Assembly: GCF_007859315.1 (NCBI RefSeq)
Contig: NZ_VOHA01000010.1
Coordinates: 62,001 to 126,000, forward strand
Reading direction: 5' to 3'
Origin: Reyranella sp. CPCC 100927
GTDB taxonomy: Bacteria > Pseudomonadota > Alphaproteobacteria > Reyranellales > Reyranellaceae
Length of the DNA: 64,000 nt
Every line of letters begins with the position of its first letter. Position 1 is the first letter of the stretch. The notes beneath the pieces are model-generated. The model had not been told where the DNA came from. It was given only the letters and a program-made list of their open reading frames with translations, and did no database searches. Positions 1 to 8,627 of this stretch are shown here, in pieces. A program made the position numbers and the translations under genes.

Positions 1-527
1 TCGGCAAGCGCCTGGGTCTCGGTGCCGTTGCCATGATGCACATCGAAGTCGACGATCGCGATTCGCGACAAGCCATGCGCCTGCTGCGCGCGGCGTGCGC
101 CGACGACGACATTGTTGAACAGGCAGAACCCCATGGCGCGATCGGGCTCGGCGTGATGGCCCGGCGGACGCACGGCGCAGAAGGCATTCGACGCCGCACC
201 GCCGACGACGGCGTCGACCGCCGCGACGACCGCGCCGGCTGCCCGCAACGCGGCCTCTCGGCTGCCAGGCGAGACCAGCGTGTCACCATCCAGCATACTC
301 AGTCCGTCCTGCGGTATGGCGCTCATGACGGCCTGCACATGGCGCGCCGGATGGGCGAGCATCAGGTCCTCGGTGCTCGCCAACGGTGCTTCACGCCGCT
401 GCAGTGCAGCGAACTCAGGATCGTCCAGTGCCGCCAGGACGGCCTGCAGGCGTGCCGGCCGCTCCGGATGTCCCGGGCCGGTGTCGTGCGCCAAACAGGC
501 GGGGTGAGTGTAAAGCAGCGTCGCCAT
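1..527 (-). CDS. Histone deacetylase-like amidohydrolase (acetylpolyamine amidohydrolase family), 3' end outside window
   Basis: Only the first 175 residues are inside the window; the frame runs off the left edge. The start is an ATG preceded by GAGGAAACAGCC. Class II HDAC/acetylpolyamine amidohydrolase features are clear: an N-terminal GHPERPARL segment (residues 19-27), PPGHHAE with the tandem active-site histidines H124/H125, and DFDVHHGNG (161-169), whose D162 and H164 are zinc ligands in the family. Such enzymes remove acetyl groups from small amines or lysines in the cytoplasm. The substrate cannot be told from the sequence. It is divergent from the IclR gene across a 276-bp gap in which I see no further gene. 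Confidence 0.93.
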   Translation of the reverse strand, partial: MATLLYTHPACLAHDTGPGHPERPARLQAVLAALDDPEFAALQRREAPLASTEDLMLAHPARHVQAVMSAIPQDGLSMLDGDTLVSPGSREAALRAAGAVVAAVDAVVGGAASNAFCAVRPPGHHAEPDRAMGFCLFNNVVVGARRAQQAHGLSRIAIVDFDVHHGNGTETQALA

Positions 528-803
528 GGCTGTTTCCTCAGCGCCGCGTGCATTGTCAGCGCTTGCGCGGTCATAGCGACCACGACAGGGGAAAGAAAGC
601 ACTGCTTCGGCGGTGGGCCGACATCACGGCGCGCCTGACTGTTTCAAGCGCCTTGTTGGACTGGCTCCCTTGCGTAAACAGGGAAATTAAATTGCGCACC
701 CGCCAGCAGCGCATAGCAGAAGATTATTCCTGGCATGTTGCGCTGCCGCATTCATCGTGGCAGATACCCCTCGCTTCGCGAAACAACATTCCGGAGGAAC
801 CGA

Positions 804-1730
804 ATGAGCCAGCAGATCCTGGGCGCCCGCCGTCCCACCGTTCCCGTCCCGCCGAACGCGGCCGCCGCCCGTGCCTCCAAGGCCATCGCGCCGGCCGCGC
901 ACACGCCGGCCCTCGAGGAGGATGGCAGCAAGGATCGCCAGTTCGTCACGGCGCTGGCCCGTGGCCTCGACATTCTGCGCGCCTTCCATGCCGGCGACGG
1001 CATGCTGGGCAATCAGGAAATTGCCGCCCGCACCGGCCTGCCCAAGCCCACCGTGGCGCGCCTGACTCACACGCTCACGGAGCTGGGCTATCTGATCTAC
1101 ATGCGCCGGTTCCGGAAGTACGAACTGGGGCCGTCAGTGCTGGCGCTGGGCTATGCCTCGCTGGCCAACATGGATGTGCGCCATGTCGCGCGCGGCCCGA
1201 TGCAGCAGATGGCACAGGCACTGAACTGCTCGGTTGCCCTGGGCGGGCGCGACCGGCATTCGATGATCTGGCTCGAGTCGCACCGTGGTCCCTCGGCCGT
1301 CGGCGTCACCTTTGACGTCGGCTCACGTATGCCGATCGCCTCGACGGCCATGGGCCGGGCCTATCTCGCCGTGCTGCCCGAGCCCGAGAAGAGCCGCCTC
1401 CTGGACTCGATCCGCCGGCGTTGGCGCGATGACTGGACCAAGACCAAGGCGGGAATCGACAAGGCCGAGAAGGAAATCGCCGAGCGCGGCTTCTGCCTCA
1501 GCTGGGCCGACTGGGTGCCGGAGTTGTGCGGCGTCGGCGCGCCGCTGCGCAGCCCCGACGGCGAGACGTTCTTCGGCTTCGGTGTATCGGCGCCGATCTA
1601 CCAGGTTTCGCGCGAACGGCTGGAGCAGGAATGGGGCCCGCGCCTGGTCCGGCTCGCCCGCGAAGTGCGCAACGGCCTTGCCGGCCGCGCCTCCACGCCC
1701 AACGGCCATCGTCCGGCCGGCCGCAGCTAG
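804..1730 (+). CDS. IclR family transcriptional regulator
   Basis: 308 aa. The ATG at 804 has GGAGGAACCGA just before it, so an upstream in-frame ATG at 735 is not needed. An Ala/Pro-rich tail of about 45 residues precedes an IclR winged helix (about 46-105: FVTALARGLDILRAF, then NQEIAARTGLPKPTVARL as the helix-turn-helix). The C-terminal effector-binding domain ends near residue 300, with the PcaR/PobR-type segment SRMPIASTAMGRAYLA. Relatives control aromatic or organic-acid catabolism in response to a small ligand. No catabolic operon is directly adjacent on this strand, so the target is unknown; the divergent amidohydrolase is one possibility. Confidence 0.93.
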   Translation: MSQQILGARRPTVPVPPNAAAARASKAIAPAAHTPALEEDGSKDRQFVTALARGLDILRAFHAGDGMLGNQEIAARTGLPKPTVARLTHTLTELGYLIYMRRFRKYELGPSVLALGYASLANMDVRHVARGPMQQMAQALNCSVALGGRDRHSMIWLESHRGPSAVGVTFDVGSRMPIASTAMGRAYLAVLPEPEKSRLLDSIRRRWRDDWTKTKAGIDKAEKEIAERGFCLSWADWVPELCGVGAPLRSPDGETFFGFGVSAPIYQVSRERLEQEWGPRLVRLAREVRNGLAGRASTPNGHRPAGRS

Positions 1731-1736
1731 AGCCTC

Positions 1737-1771
1737 AAAAAACGAAGACCCGCACCGTCCGTGCGGGTCTT
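1737..1771 (-). terminator. Intrinsic terminator between convergent genes
   Basis: A perfect 11-bp stem (AAGACCCGCAC / GTGCGGGTCTT, loop 1756-1760). Read on the minus strand it is followed by CG and six T residues, the classic rho-independent form ending the 1824-2231 gene. The stem also lies 14 bases after the IclR stop and may act, more weakly, in that direction. Confidence 0.85.
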
Positions 1772-1823
1772 GCGTTGTCAGGTGCTGACGCCGTGACCGA
1801 CGCACCGGCCGGCCACCGCCTCA

Positions 1824-2231
1824 TCAGAGCTTGTTTTCCAGCAAGGTTGCCAAGGCGTCAGCCCGCAAGGGCCGGTCGTGGACGTTGAAGGGCAGATAAT
1901 CCAGCGTCAGCACGCCGTCCTTGAACGTTGCCCAGCGGTCGGGGCGCTTGTTGTCGGCCTCATTCTGGATGACGACTTTCTTCACGCCGGCCTTGAGCAC
2001 CGCACGCCCCATGTCGTCCTTCGCGATCCGGGCCAGACCCGTGATCAGCGGTTCGAAATACGTATCGGGCCAACACTTGGCATACTGATCGGACTGACCC
2101 TCGATCGACAACGTGTCCCATTTGACTTCGACAGTGACGGGAAATCCGGCAGCCTGATGCACCTTCTTCATCAGTGCCGGAAGGTGGCGTTCCTGAAAAT
2201 CAGCCGCCGCCCTGCGCTCAACCAACCCCAT
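1824..2231 (-). CDS. Hypothetical protein, 135 aa
   Basis: The start is the ATG at 2231, preceded by GGGAGGG five bases upstream; the longer open frame upstream of it is a shadow of the SDR gene. No signal peptide or membrane segment is visible. The product is a soluble alpha/beta-looking protein with VTVEVKWDTLSI near residues 33-44 and KKVVIQNEADNKRPDRW near 84-100. I do not recognise the family. It lies 139 bp downstream of the SDR gene on the same strand and ends at a strong terminator, so it may be the last gene of the hydrolase-SDR transcript. Confidence 0.75.
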   Translation of the reverse strand: MGLVERRAAADFQERHLPALMKKVHQAAGFPVTVEVKWDTLSIEGQSDQYAKCWPDTYFEPLITGLARIAKDDMGRAVLKAGVKKVVIQNEADNKRPDRWATFKDGVLTLDYLPFNVHDRPLRADALATLLENKL

Positions 2232-2370
2232 CGTAGCCCTCCCGCGATGGCCGCAATATCCCTTGATCCAAACGTCAACTGGCGGGAAGCCCCTCAGCCG
2301 CCCGCCAGGATTGAGAGTACCGCAACGGGCGACAACCGGGAAGCACCGGATGGAAAAGGCCCACCGCTGC

Positions 2371-3195
2371 TCACATCGTGAGCCCGCCGCTGACCTCCAG
2401 CACCTGGCCGGTGATGTAATCCGCCTCCGGCAGGCACAGCAGCAGGACGCCGCCCGCCGCCTCCCGCGGCGTGCCGACCCGCCCCAGCGGGATCTGGGCC
2501 ACCGTGGCGGCACGCCCTTCCGCCAGCAGCCCGACCCGATGCTGTCGCCCCTCGATCGCAATGGCTGTCTCGCCCTTGATCTCCTGCGTCAATCGGGTCT
2601 CGATGAAGCCGAATGCCACGCAGTTGACATTGACGCTGTAGCGTCCCCACTCCTTGGCCAGCGTCTTGGTCAAGCCGACCAGGCCGGCCTTGGCCGCGGC
2701 GTAGTTCGCCTGCCCCGCCGAGCCGCGCGTGCCCGAGATGGATGAGATGTTGACGACCTTGCGCTGCACGCGCCGTTGGGTGGCAGCTTCCGTGGCGGCC
2801 TGGTCGCGGATGTAGGAAAAGGCCTCGCGGAGGATGCGAAACGGTGCCTTCAGGTGGACGTCCTGGATCGCGTCCCACTGCTCGTCCGTGATCTTGTGCA
2901 GGGGCCCGTTCCAGATGTAGCCGGCGTTGTTGACGATGATGTGCAGGCCGCCGAACGTCTCCAGCGCGCAGCCCACGAACCGCTTCGGAAAGTCGCCGGC
3001 CGTGACGTTACCAGGACAGGCGACCGCCTTGCCGCCGGCGGCCACGATCGCGTCGACGGTCTGCTGGGTCGGCTCGGCATCGAGGTCGTTGACCACGACC
3101 TGAGCGCCTTCCGCTGCCAGCTGTTGCGCCAGGCTGGCACCGATACCCCGGCCCGCCCCTGTCACCAACGCGACCTGCCCCGCCAACCGCGCCAT
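2371..3195 (-). CDS. Short-chain dehydrogenase/reductase (SDR), FabG-like
   Basis: 274 aa. The start at 3195 is chosen because AGGAGGATCGC immediately precedes it. Classical SDR signatures are present: the nucleotide-binding TGAGRGIG (12-19), NNAG (89-92), and the catalytic S152, Y165 and K169 (YAAAK). The family uses NAD(P)(H) to oxidise or reduce hydroxy/keto groups in the cytoplasm. The substrate is unknown. It lies 65 bp after the alpha/beta hydrolase on the same strand, suggesting joint expression under the LysR regulator immediately upstream of that pair. A long unusual insert (QAATEAATQRRVQRK) lies just before the catalytic serine strand. Confidence 0.93.
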   Translation of the reverse strand: MARLAGQVALVTGAGRGIGASLAQQLAAEGAQVVVNDLDAEPTQQTVDAIVAAGGKAVACPGNVTAGDFPKRFVGCALETFGGLHIIVNNAGYIWNGPLHKITDEQWDAIQDVHLKAPFRILREAFSYIRDQAATEAATQRRVQRKVVNISSISGTRGSAGQANYAAAKAGLVGLTKTLAKEWGRYSVNVNCVAFGFIETRLTQEIKGETAIAIEGRQHRVGLLAEGRAATVAQIPLGRVGTPREAAGGVLLLCLPEADYITGQVLEVSGGLTM

Positions 3196-3260
3196 GCGAT
3201 CCTCCTGCTTCATCATGCCTCGACAGCAAGGCACCATGCGCACAAAGATCGCGGCGGCCG

Positions 3261-4352
3261 TCAATAGCCTTCGGCGAGGAAGCCCACGACGCTCTGCAGG
3301 AAGACATCGCGACCGCGCTCCGGCCGATCGAGATGAACGTGATGGGTGGCGTCAGGGATGGTCCTGACCTGCACCGCGGCGGCGCGGTCGAGATGCCGCG
3401 CCAGGGTCTCGGCATCCTGCGGCCGGCTCCAGAAATCGCGCGCCGAGCGCAGCACGAGCACGCGCGCCGCAATCGACGCGGCATCGAACAGCTGCCGGCC
3501 GGTTGCCTGGTAGAAACTGTCCTCCATGGCGCCACTGGGCGCGCGGAAACTCGCAGGATTGCGCGATGCCGCCGTCGTATCGCTGGCCAGCGCCTCCTTC
3601 ACGTAGGCCTCGGCAACCCGGGCATCGCGCCATTGCGATTTGTCCTCGACCGGGATCACGGCGTCCCAGGCCCGCAGCAGATCGGGTCCGGTGCTGAGAC
3701 GCCAGGCGCCAGCACCCGCCCGATTGAAGCGTCCAGGATGGGCCGTATCCTCGTTCGAAGTTCCAAGACCCAGCATCGCATGCTGCGCCGACCCGCCGTA
3801 GAGTCCGTTGTAATAGACGAGATGGCCCACCCGGTCTGGGTTGAGCGCCGCGTACATGCCGCACCACATGGCGCCCGTGGCCCAGCCCAGCAGCGCAACC
3901 ATGCTCACGCCGGCGCGCTGGCGTACGGTCGCCACCACGGCATCGATGTCCCGCATCACGGCCCAGGCACGGACCAGCGGCGCCTGTCCCGCGGCCGGCA
4001 CATCCATGGCCGCCGGCCGGGTCGAACGACCATAGCCGCGCGCGTCCATGACGTAGACGGCATGACCGGCGCGCGCGAGATCGGCCGCCAGCGACCCACC
4101 CGGGACGGGCAGATCGAAGGAACCGATACCCGGCACCCGCGCACCGTGCACCAGGATCACCGGCGGACGCGATGCGCCGGGTGCCGCCGCCACGGCACGC
4201 ACCGCGATGTCATAGCCATCCGCCGTCTTCACGAAGAAATCCTCGCGCATCACATCCTCCGTATGGCCAATGGCCGACCGACCGCAGATCGCGAGCATGA
4301 CAGCAGCCGCAGCCGTGCCGGCCGCGCGACGGCGAGAAACTGCGCAAGACAT
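3261..4352 (-). CDS. Exported alpha/beta-hydrolase-fold protein lacking the nucleophile serine
   Basis: 363 aa from the ATG at 4352, which has GGAGGATCGGGCC upstream; an in-frame GTG at 4373 would add seven residues. An N-terminal Arg-rich then hydrophobic stretch (RRRAAGTAAAAVMLAIC) resembles a signal peptide. The fold is clear: VILVHG near residues 65-70, a nucleophile-elbow strand, an acid D306 (SARDFWS) and a histidine cluster H337/H338/H340. The elbow, normally G-x-S-x-G, reads G156-W-A-T-G160, so alanine occupies the nucleophile position. Either the protein is not a serine hydrolase, or another residue such as T159 has taken over. It is first gene of a probable hydrolase-SDR pair. Confidence 0.88.
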   Translation of the reverse strand: MSCAVSRRRAAGTAAAAVMLAICGRSAIGHTEDVMREDFFVKTADGYDIAVRAVAAAPGASRPPVILVHGARVPGIGSFDLPVPGGSLAADLARAGHAVYVMDARGYGRSTRPAAMDVPAAGQAPLVRAWAVMRDIDAVVATVRQRAGVSMVALLGWATGAMWCGMYAALNPDRVGHLVYYNGLYGGSAQHAMLGLGTSNEDTAHPGRFNRAGAGAWRLSTGPDLLRAWDAVIPVEDKSQWRDARVAEAYVKEALASDTTAASRNPASFRAPSGAMEDSFYQATGRQLFDAASIAARVLVLRSARDFWSRPQDAETLARHLDRAAAVQVRTIPDATHHVHLDRPERGRDVFLQSVVGFLAEGY

Positions 4353-4429
4353 GGCCCGATCCTCCGTCGACACCGCGTGCAGTGTCGGGATTCAGGCGCG
4401 TGTTGTGAAATATATCCTTAAGGTTGGAT

Positions 4430-4448
4430 TGATATGATCTGCATATCA
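4430..4448. promoter_or_regulatory. LysR-type T-N11-A dyad (candidate operator)
   Basis: TGATATGATCTGCATATCA is a perfect inverted repeat with 7-bp arms and a 5-bp centre. Inside it, 4433-4445 matches the LysR-type box T-N11-A with dyad symmetry. It lies between the end of the LysR gene and the hydrolase start, centred about 87 bp upstream of that start, where an activator site would sit. Confidence 0.6.
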
Positions 4449-4458
4449 GATGCGGACA

Positions 4459-5358
4459 CTAGGACTTCATCCGCCGCACCGTATCGAGAAACCGATCACG
4501 CACGGCCGATGGGCGGCGGCCGTCCCACGCCATGATCAGATCGAGGTGGACGGCATCGTCGGGCGCATCGACACGGACGGGTCGAAAGACGACGCCGCGT
4601 CGTTTCGCAGCCGCGACCGAGTCCGGCACCAGCGCGGCGCCGAATCCAGCGGCCACGAGACCGACCACCGTCTGCATCTGGCGCGCCTGCTGCACCACGA
4701 TCGGCGAGAAGCCAGCCAACCGGCACAGGCCCAGCACCTGGTCGTGAAACCCGGGTCCCTTCTCGCGCGGCGTCATCACAAGCGGGGTCGACGCCAGTGC
4801 CGCCAGGGGCACCGACGCGCGGCGCGCCAAAGGATGGGTCCGCGGCAACGCCACCCGAATGGGTTCGCGCATCACCAGTTCGACCTCCAGGTTCGGAACG
4901 ACGATGCCCGGCCGGCGCATGAAGCCGACATCCGCGCTGCCGCCCAGAAGCGCCTCGACCTGTTCCGAGGTGGTGCCCTCCTGCAGGCGCAACTCCACAT
5001 GCGGGAATGCCGTGCGAAAGCGGCGCAGGATCGCGGGCAGTCGCTCGGCGAAGGACATGTCGAGGAACGTTATAGTGATTTGTCCAGCCAGGCCGGCCGC
5101 CACGCGCCGGGTCTGGTCAATGCCATCCGACAGCGTTGCCAGCGTACGCCGCGCCACCTCAAGCAGCGCTGCACCGGCCGGTGTCAGCGTCACTTGCCGC
5201 CGGGTGCGCACGAACAGCGCCGAGCCCAGCTCCGTCTCCAGCTTGCGAATGGCCTGGCTGAGCGGCGGCTGTGCCATGTGCAGCCGCTCGGCGGCACGAC
5301 GGAAATGCAGTTCCTCGGCGACGGCCACGAACTGTTGCAACAGACGGAGGTCGATCAT
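4459..5358 (-). CDS. LysR family transcriptional regulator
   Basis: 299 aa, starting at the canonical LysR beginning MIDLRLLQQFVAVAEE; the frame is open further upstream without a better start. The winged helix covers about residues 1-60 (RRAAERLHMAQPPLSQAIRKLE), followed by a linker helix and a LysR substrate-binding domain (about 90-295) of the BenM/CatR-like type (FLDMSFAERLPAILRRFR). It is divergent from AMP nucleosidase (122 bp apart) and directly upstream of the hydrolase-SDR pair on the same strand. The dyad at 4430-4448 suggests the pair is the target. The effector is unknown. Confidence 0.93.
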   Translation of the reverse strand: MIDLRLLQQFVAVAEELHFRRAAERLHMAQPPLSQAIRKLETELGSALFVRTRRQVTLTPAGAALLEVARRTLATLSDGIDQTRRVAAGLAGQITITFLDMSFAERLPAILRRFRTAFPHVELRLQEGTTSEQVEALLGGSADVGFMRRPGIVVPNLEVELVMREPIRVALPRTHPLARRASVPLAALASTPLVMTPREKGPGFHDQVLGLCRLAGFSPIVVQQARQMQTVVGLVAAGFGAALVPDSVAAAKRRGVVFRPVRVDAPDDAVHLDLIMAWDGRRPSAVRDRFLDTVRRMKS

Positions 5359-5480
5359 GGCTCGGGCCGGGCTCCTCCCACGCCGCCATATTTGCATGCG
5401 GACGCCGTGGTGCCCATCTCCGTTGCAGCACGGCAGCGATCGATGATAGCTGTAGTGCACCACGCCGGAAGTCGAGTCTT

Positions 5481-6968
5481 GTGAGCGAGCCCATTCCCGT
5501 CCTGCAGCCGACCCCGCCTTTGACGTTCCAGGCGTTCGACGACGTGGCCGCGGCGGTGCAACGGCTGATCGAGATCTACCAGCGCAACACCGGGTTCATC
5601 CGCCAGAATTTCGAACGGATGCTGAATGGCAACGTGCCGCAGGGCCGGATACGCGCCTGCTATCCGACGATCCGGATCACCACGACGTCGTTCGACCCCA
5701 TCGATTCGCGGCTGGCTTATGGCTATGTGCCCGGCCCTGGCACCTACCAGACGACCGTGTCGCGGCCCGAGCTGTTCGTTGCCTATCTCACCGAACAGAT
5801 CGGCCTGCTGATGCGCAATCATCGCCTGTCGGTCGAGATCGGCGAGTCCGATGTGCCGATCCCGCTGCACTTCGCCTTTCACGAAGGCACCTACCTCGAG
5901 GGCACGGTGCCCGAGGCGTTGCCGCGACCGCTGCGCGACGTGTTCGACGTGCCCGACCTCGCCATCACCGACGATGCCATCGTGAACGGCACCTGGACGC
6001 CGCGCGAAGGCGATCCCATGCCCCTGGCGCCGTTCACCGCGCCACGCGTTGATTTCTCGCTGCACCGGTTGCTGCACTACACCGGGACGCTGCCCGAGCA
6101 TTTCCAGAATTTCGTCCTGTTCACCAACTACCAGTTCTACGTCGATGAGTTCGCTCAGCGCGCCCGCGCGCTGATGGCCGCCGGCACGCAGGATTACTCG
6201 GCTTTCATCGAACCCGGCAATGTCATGACGCGGCGTGGTGCCGCGTCGCCCGATCCGGCCGAGCCGGTGCAGCGTCAACCGCAGATGCCGGCCTATCACT
6301 TGGTGCGCCCCGACCATTCCGGCATCACCCTGGTCAATATCGGCGTCGGGCCGTCGAACGCCAAGACGATCACCGACCATATCGCCGTGCTGCGTCCGCA
6401 TGCCTGGTTGATGCTGGGCCACTGCGCCGGCCTGCGCACGTCGCAGGAGCTCGGCGACTATGTACTGGCGCACGGCTATGTGCGCGAGGATCACGTGCTC
6501 GATGCCGACCTGCCGACCTGGGTACCGGTGCCGCCGCTGGCCGAGGTCCAGGTGGCGCTGGAGGACGCCGTCGAGGAAGTCACCGGCCTGTCGGGCTGGG
6601 AGTTGAAGAAGATCATGCGCACCGGCACCGTGGCCACGATCGACAACCGCAACTGGGAACTGCGCGACCACAGCGAGCCGGTGCGCCGCTTCTCCCAGTC
6701 GCGCGCGATTGCGCTCGACATGGAGTCGGCCACCATTGCCGCTAACGGCTTCCGCTTCCGCGTGCCCTACGGCACGCTGCTGTGCGTGTCGGACAAGCCG
6801 CTGCACGGTGAACTGAAACTGCCGGGCATGGCCACCGCGTTCTATCGGCGTCAGGTGCACCAACACCTGGAGATCGGGATCCGAGCCTTGGAGAAGCTGC
6901 GCGCCATGCCGTCGGAACGGCTGCACTCACGGAAGCTGCGCAGCTTCATGGAGACGGCGTTCCAGTAG
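5481..6968 (+). CDS. amn: AMP nucleosidase
   Basis: 495 aa from GTG 5481, close to the roughly 480-residue enterobacterial enzyme. It cleaves the N-glycosidic bond of AMP to adenine and ribose 5-phosphate, limiting adenylate pools. An N-terminal AMP nucleosidase domain (about 1-180) is followed by a nucleoside-phosphorylase-like catalytic domain containing LVNIGVGPSNAKTITDH, LMLGHCAGLR and ALDMESATIAANGFRF, the last holding the purine-site Met-Glu. The start is inferred from where similarity to the family begins (VSEPIPVLQP); only a weak GGAAG precedes it. It stands alone between LysR and a convergent SDR gene. Confidence 0.95.
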   Translation: MSEPIPVLQPTPPLTFQAFDDVAAAVQRLIEIYQRNTGFIRQNFERMLNGNVPQGRIRACYPTIRITTTSFDPIDSRLAYGYVPGPGTYQTTVSRPELFVAYLTEQIGLLMRNHRLSVEIGESDVPIPLHFAFHEGTYLEGTVPEALPRPLRDVFDVPDLAITDDAIVNGTWTPREGDPMPLAPFTAPRVDFSLHRLLHYTGTLPEHFQNFVLFTNYQFYVDEFAQRARALMAAGTQDYSAFIEPGNVMTRRGAASPDPAEPVQRQPQMPAYHLVRPDHSGITLVNIGVGPSNAKTITDHIAVLRPHAWLMLGHCAGLRTSQELGDYVLAHGYVREDHVLDADLPTWVPVPPLAEVQVALEDAVEEVTGLSGWELKKIMRTGTVATIDNRNWELRDHSEPVRRFSQSRAIALDMESATIAANGFRFRVPYGTLLCVSDKPLHGELKLPGMATAFYRRQVHQHLEIGIRALEKLRAMPSERLHSRKLRSFMETAFQ

Positions 6969-6970
6969 TG

Positions 6971-7055
6971 CCCGGGGAGCGCGGGCGTCCTGCCCGCGCC
7001 AGACAATATCGCTGCTTCGCCTGATATGAGCGGGCGGGACGCCCGCTCCCGGGAG
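6971..7055. repeat. GC-rich imperfect inverted repeat (intergenic palindromic element)
   Basis: Two arms of about 25 bases (roughly 6971-6998 and 7030-7055), each reading GGAGCG-GGGCGTCC-GCCCGC with small differences, face each other across about 30 bases. The element fills the gap between the convergent amn and SDR genes. Each arm can also fold on itself (GGGCGTCC/GCCCGC). It resembles dispersed REP-like elements and could terminate both genes. Copy number in the genome is unknown. Confidence 0.65.
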
Positions 7056-7057
7056 CC

Positions 7058-8029
7058 TTATCGCCCGAGCCGCCACCCGATCTCGGCCGCCACGCTCTGG
7101 AAGAAGTCCAGTTCGTAGGCCTGCTCCGGTGTCTCGCGCACGCGCTCGTCAAGCCGCTGCGCGTCGGCGCCCACCAGGATCCGCCAGCGGCCGGCCTTGA
7201 CGCCGTCAAGGATGATCTTCGCGGCCTGTGCCGCCGTGGTCGGCGCCTCTTCGAGGAAGCGCCGTGCCCGTTCGGCCACCAGGCGGCGGATGTCGTCGTC
7301 GGTCACCTTGGCAACGTCGGTGCCCCCCAGTGCCATCTGCGCGCGGATCTGGCTGAGCTGTCGTTCGTTCAGCTTGCCGGACTCGTTGCCGCTATGCATC
7401 TTGCTGGAGTTGGCGGCGATGGAGGTGCCGATGTGGCCGGGCATCACGACCGAGCACTTGATGTGCGGTGCGTTGGCCCGCAGGTCCGTGATCAACGCCT
7501 CGGTGAATCCCTTCACCGCGAACTTGGCGGCGCAATAGGACGTGTGCGCGACGCCAGGGCCGATCGAGGCCCAGAAACCGTTGACGCTGCTGGTGTTGAC
7601 GATGTGCCCCTTGTCGGCGTTGCGCAGCATCGGCAGGAAAGCGCGGACGCCGTAGTAGACCCCGCCCCAGCAGATGTTGAACGTGCGCTCCCACTCCTCG
7701 CGCGTATTGGCGATCATGCTGCCGCCGCCGCCGATCCCGGCGTTGTTGAACAGCAGATGGATCTTGTCGGTGCCGTGCGTCGCGCCGACCTCGTCGCGGA
7801 ACTTCAGGATCTGCGCTTCGTCCGCCACATCGGCGACATGCGATGTAACGCGCAAGCCCTGCGGCAGCCCGTCGGCTTCGCACAGGCGTCGCGTTTCGGC
7901 CATGGCGGCGCCGGAAACGTCGCACATCGCAACGTGGCATCCCTCAGCCACGAGCTGGCGCGCCAGCTCGCGGCCCATTCCCGTACCGCCGCCCGTGATG
8001 ACGGCGATCCGTCCGGCAAGATCATCCAT
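7058..8029 (-). CDS. SDR family oxidoreductase
   Basis: 323 aa. Nucleotide-binding motif TGGGTGMG (12-19), NNAG (95-98), and a probable catalytic set S148, Y165 and K169 (YCAAK). The C-terminal extension of about 60 residues (DGVKAGRWRILVGADAQRLDE) is longer than in FabG and is seen in SDRs of the C-terminal-extended type annotated in fatty-acid and terpenoid oxidation. NAD(P)-dependent and cytoplasmic; substrate unknown. It is convergent with amn, and upstream is a 149-bp gap in which I see no further gene. Confidence 0.92.
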   Translation of the reverse strand: MDDLAGRIAVITGGGTGMGRELARQLVAEGCHVAMCDVSGAAMAETRRLCEADGLPQGLRVTSHVADVADEAQILKFRDEVGATHGTDKIHLLFNNAGIGGGGSMIANTREEWERTFNICWGGVYYGVRAFLPMLRNADKGHIVNTSSVNGFWASIGPGVAHTSYCAAKFAVKGFTEALITDLRANAPHIKCSVVMPGHIGTSIAANSSKMHSGNESGKLNERQLSQIRAQMALGGTDVAKVTDDDIRRLVAERARRFLEEAPTTAAQAAKIILDGVKAGRWRILVGADAQRLDERVRETPEQAYELDFFQSVAAEIGWRLGR

Positions 8030-8178
8030 GGTCGCGTCTCTCTCTGATAGATGGCGCGGCGATAGTGTCGGGACGCGCCACGCGGTTCAATATCAACCGC
8101 GCCCGCGTCACCCTCATCCGCGCGCTCATTTCGCGACGTGATGCGAGAGGCGGATTGCCCGTAATGTTGCGGCCAGCG

Positions 8179-8583
8179 TTACGACCGCTTGCGGATGATG
8201 AAGTCGGCGCTCCACGGGCCGCCGCCGGCAAAGGCCAGGTAGAGAAAGACGAAGCTGTAGAGGATCGCGAGTTCTCCCGCGTTCAGGATCGGGAAAAATC
8301 CTCTCGGGGCGTGCGCCATGAAATAGGCGACAGCCATCAATCCGGACAAGACGAAGGCCACAGGCCGCGTGAACAGTCCGATGATGATCAGGGCACCGCC
8401 GACCAGTTCGAAGATGCCGGCGATCCCTGACGGCGAGAACGTCTGGAGATTCTCCATCGACGCAATTCGGGGAAACTTCAGGTATTTCGCAGTCCCATGC
8501 TGCAGGAACAGAAGTCCCGTCATGATGCGCAGCGCGCTCAGCGCATGGGGCCGCAATGATGTGCCGATCGAGTCAAAATTCAT
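8179..8583 (-). CDS. DoxX family membrane protein
   Basis: 134 aa with four hydrophobic segments, the DoxX/DoxD arrangement: ALRIMTGLLFLQHGTAK in helix 1, FELVGGALIIIGLF in helix 2, AFVLSGLMAVAYFM in helix 3 and ELAILYSFVFLYLAFAG in helix 4. The family is found in the inner membrane and is linked in other bacteria to oxidoreductive or sulfur metabolism. The ATG is preceded by a GGGGGA site. It follows the sulfite-oxidase-like gene by 44 bp on the same strand, probably as one transcript. Confidence 0.9.
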   Translation of the reverse strand: MNFDSIGTSLRPHALSALRIMTGLLFLQHGTAKYLKFPRIASMENLQTFSPSGIAGIFELVGGALIIIGLFTRPVAFVLSGLMAVAYFMAHAPRGFFPILNAGELAILYSFVFLYLAFAGGGPWSADFIIRKRS

Positions 8584-8627
8584 TGTGAAAAGTCCCCCTT
8601 TGGCAGCCGGGCCGTCACCTGCCCGCC

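Noticed and set aside
33-638. 201-codon plus-strand frame at the left edge
   Set aside because: The minus strand encodes a clear HDAC-type amidohydrolase over the same bases with intact zinc-site motifs.
5355-6926. 523-codon open frame on the minus strand
   Set aside because: Exact antisense of AMP nucleosidase, whose motifs are unambiguous; the minus product is an Arg/His/Gly-rich sequence typical of high-GC shadows.
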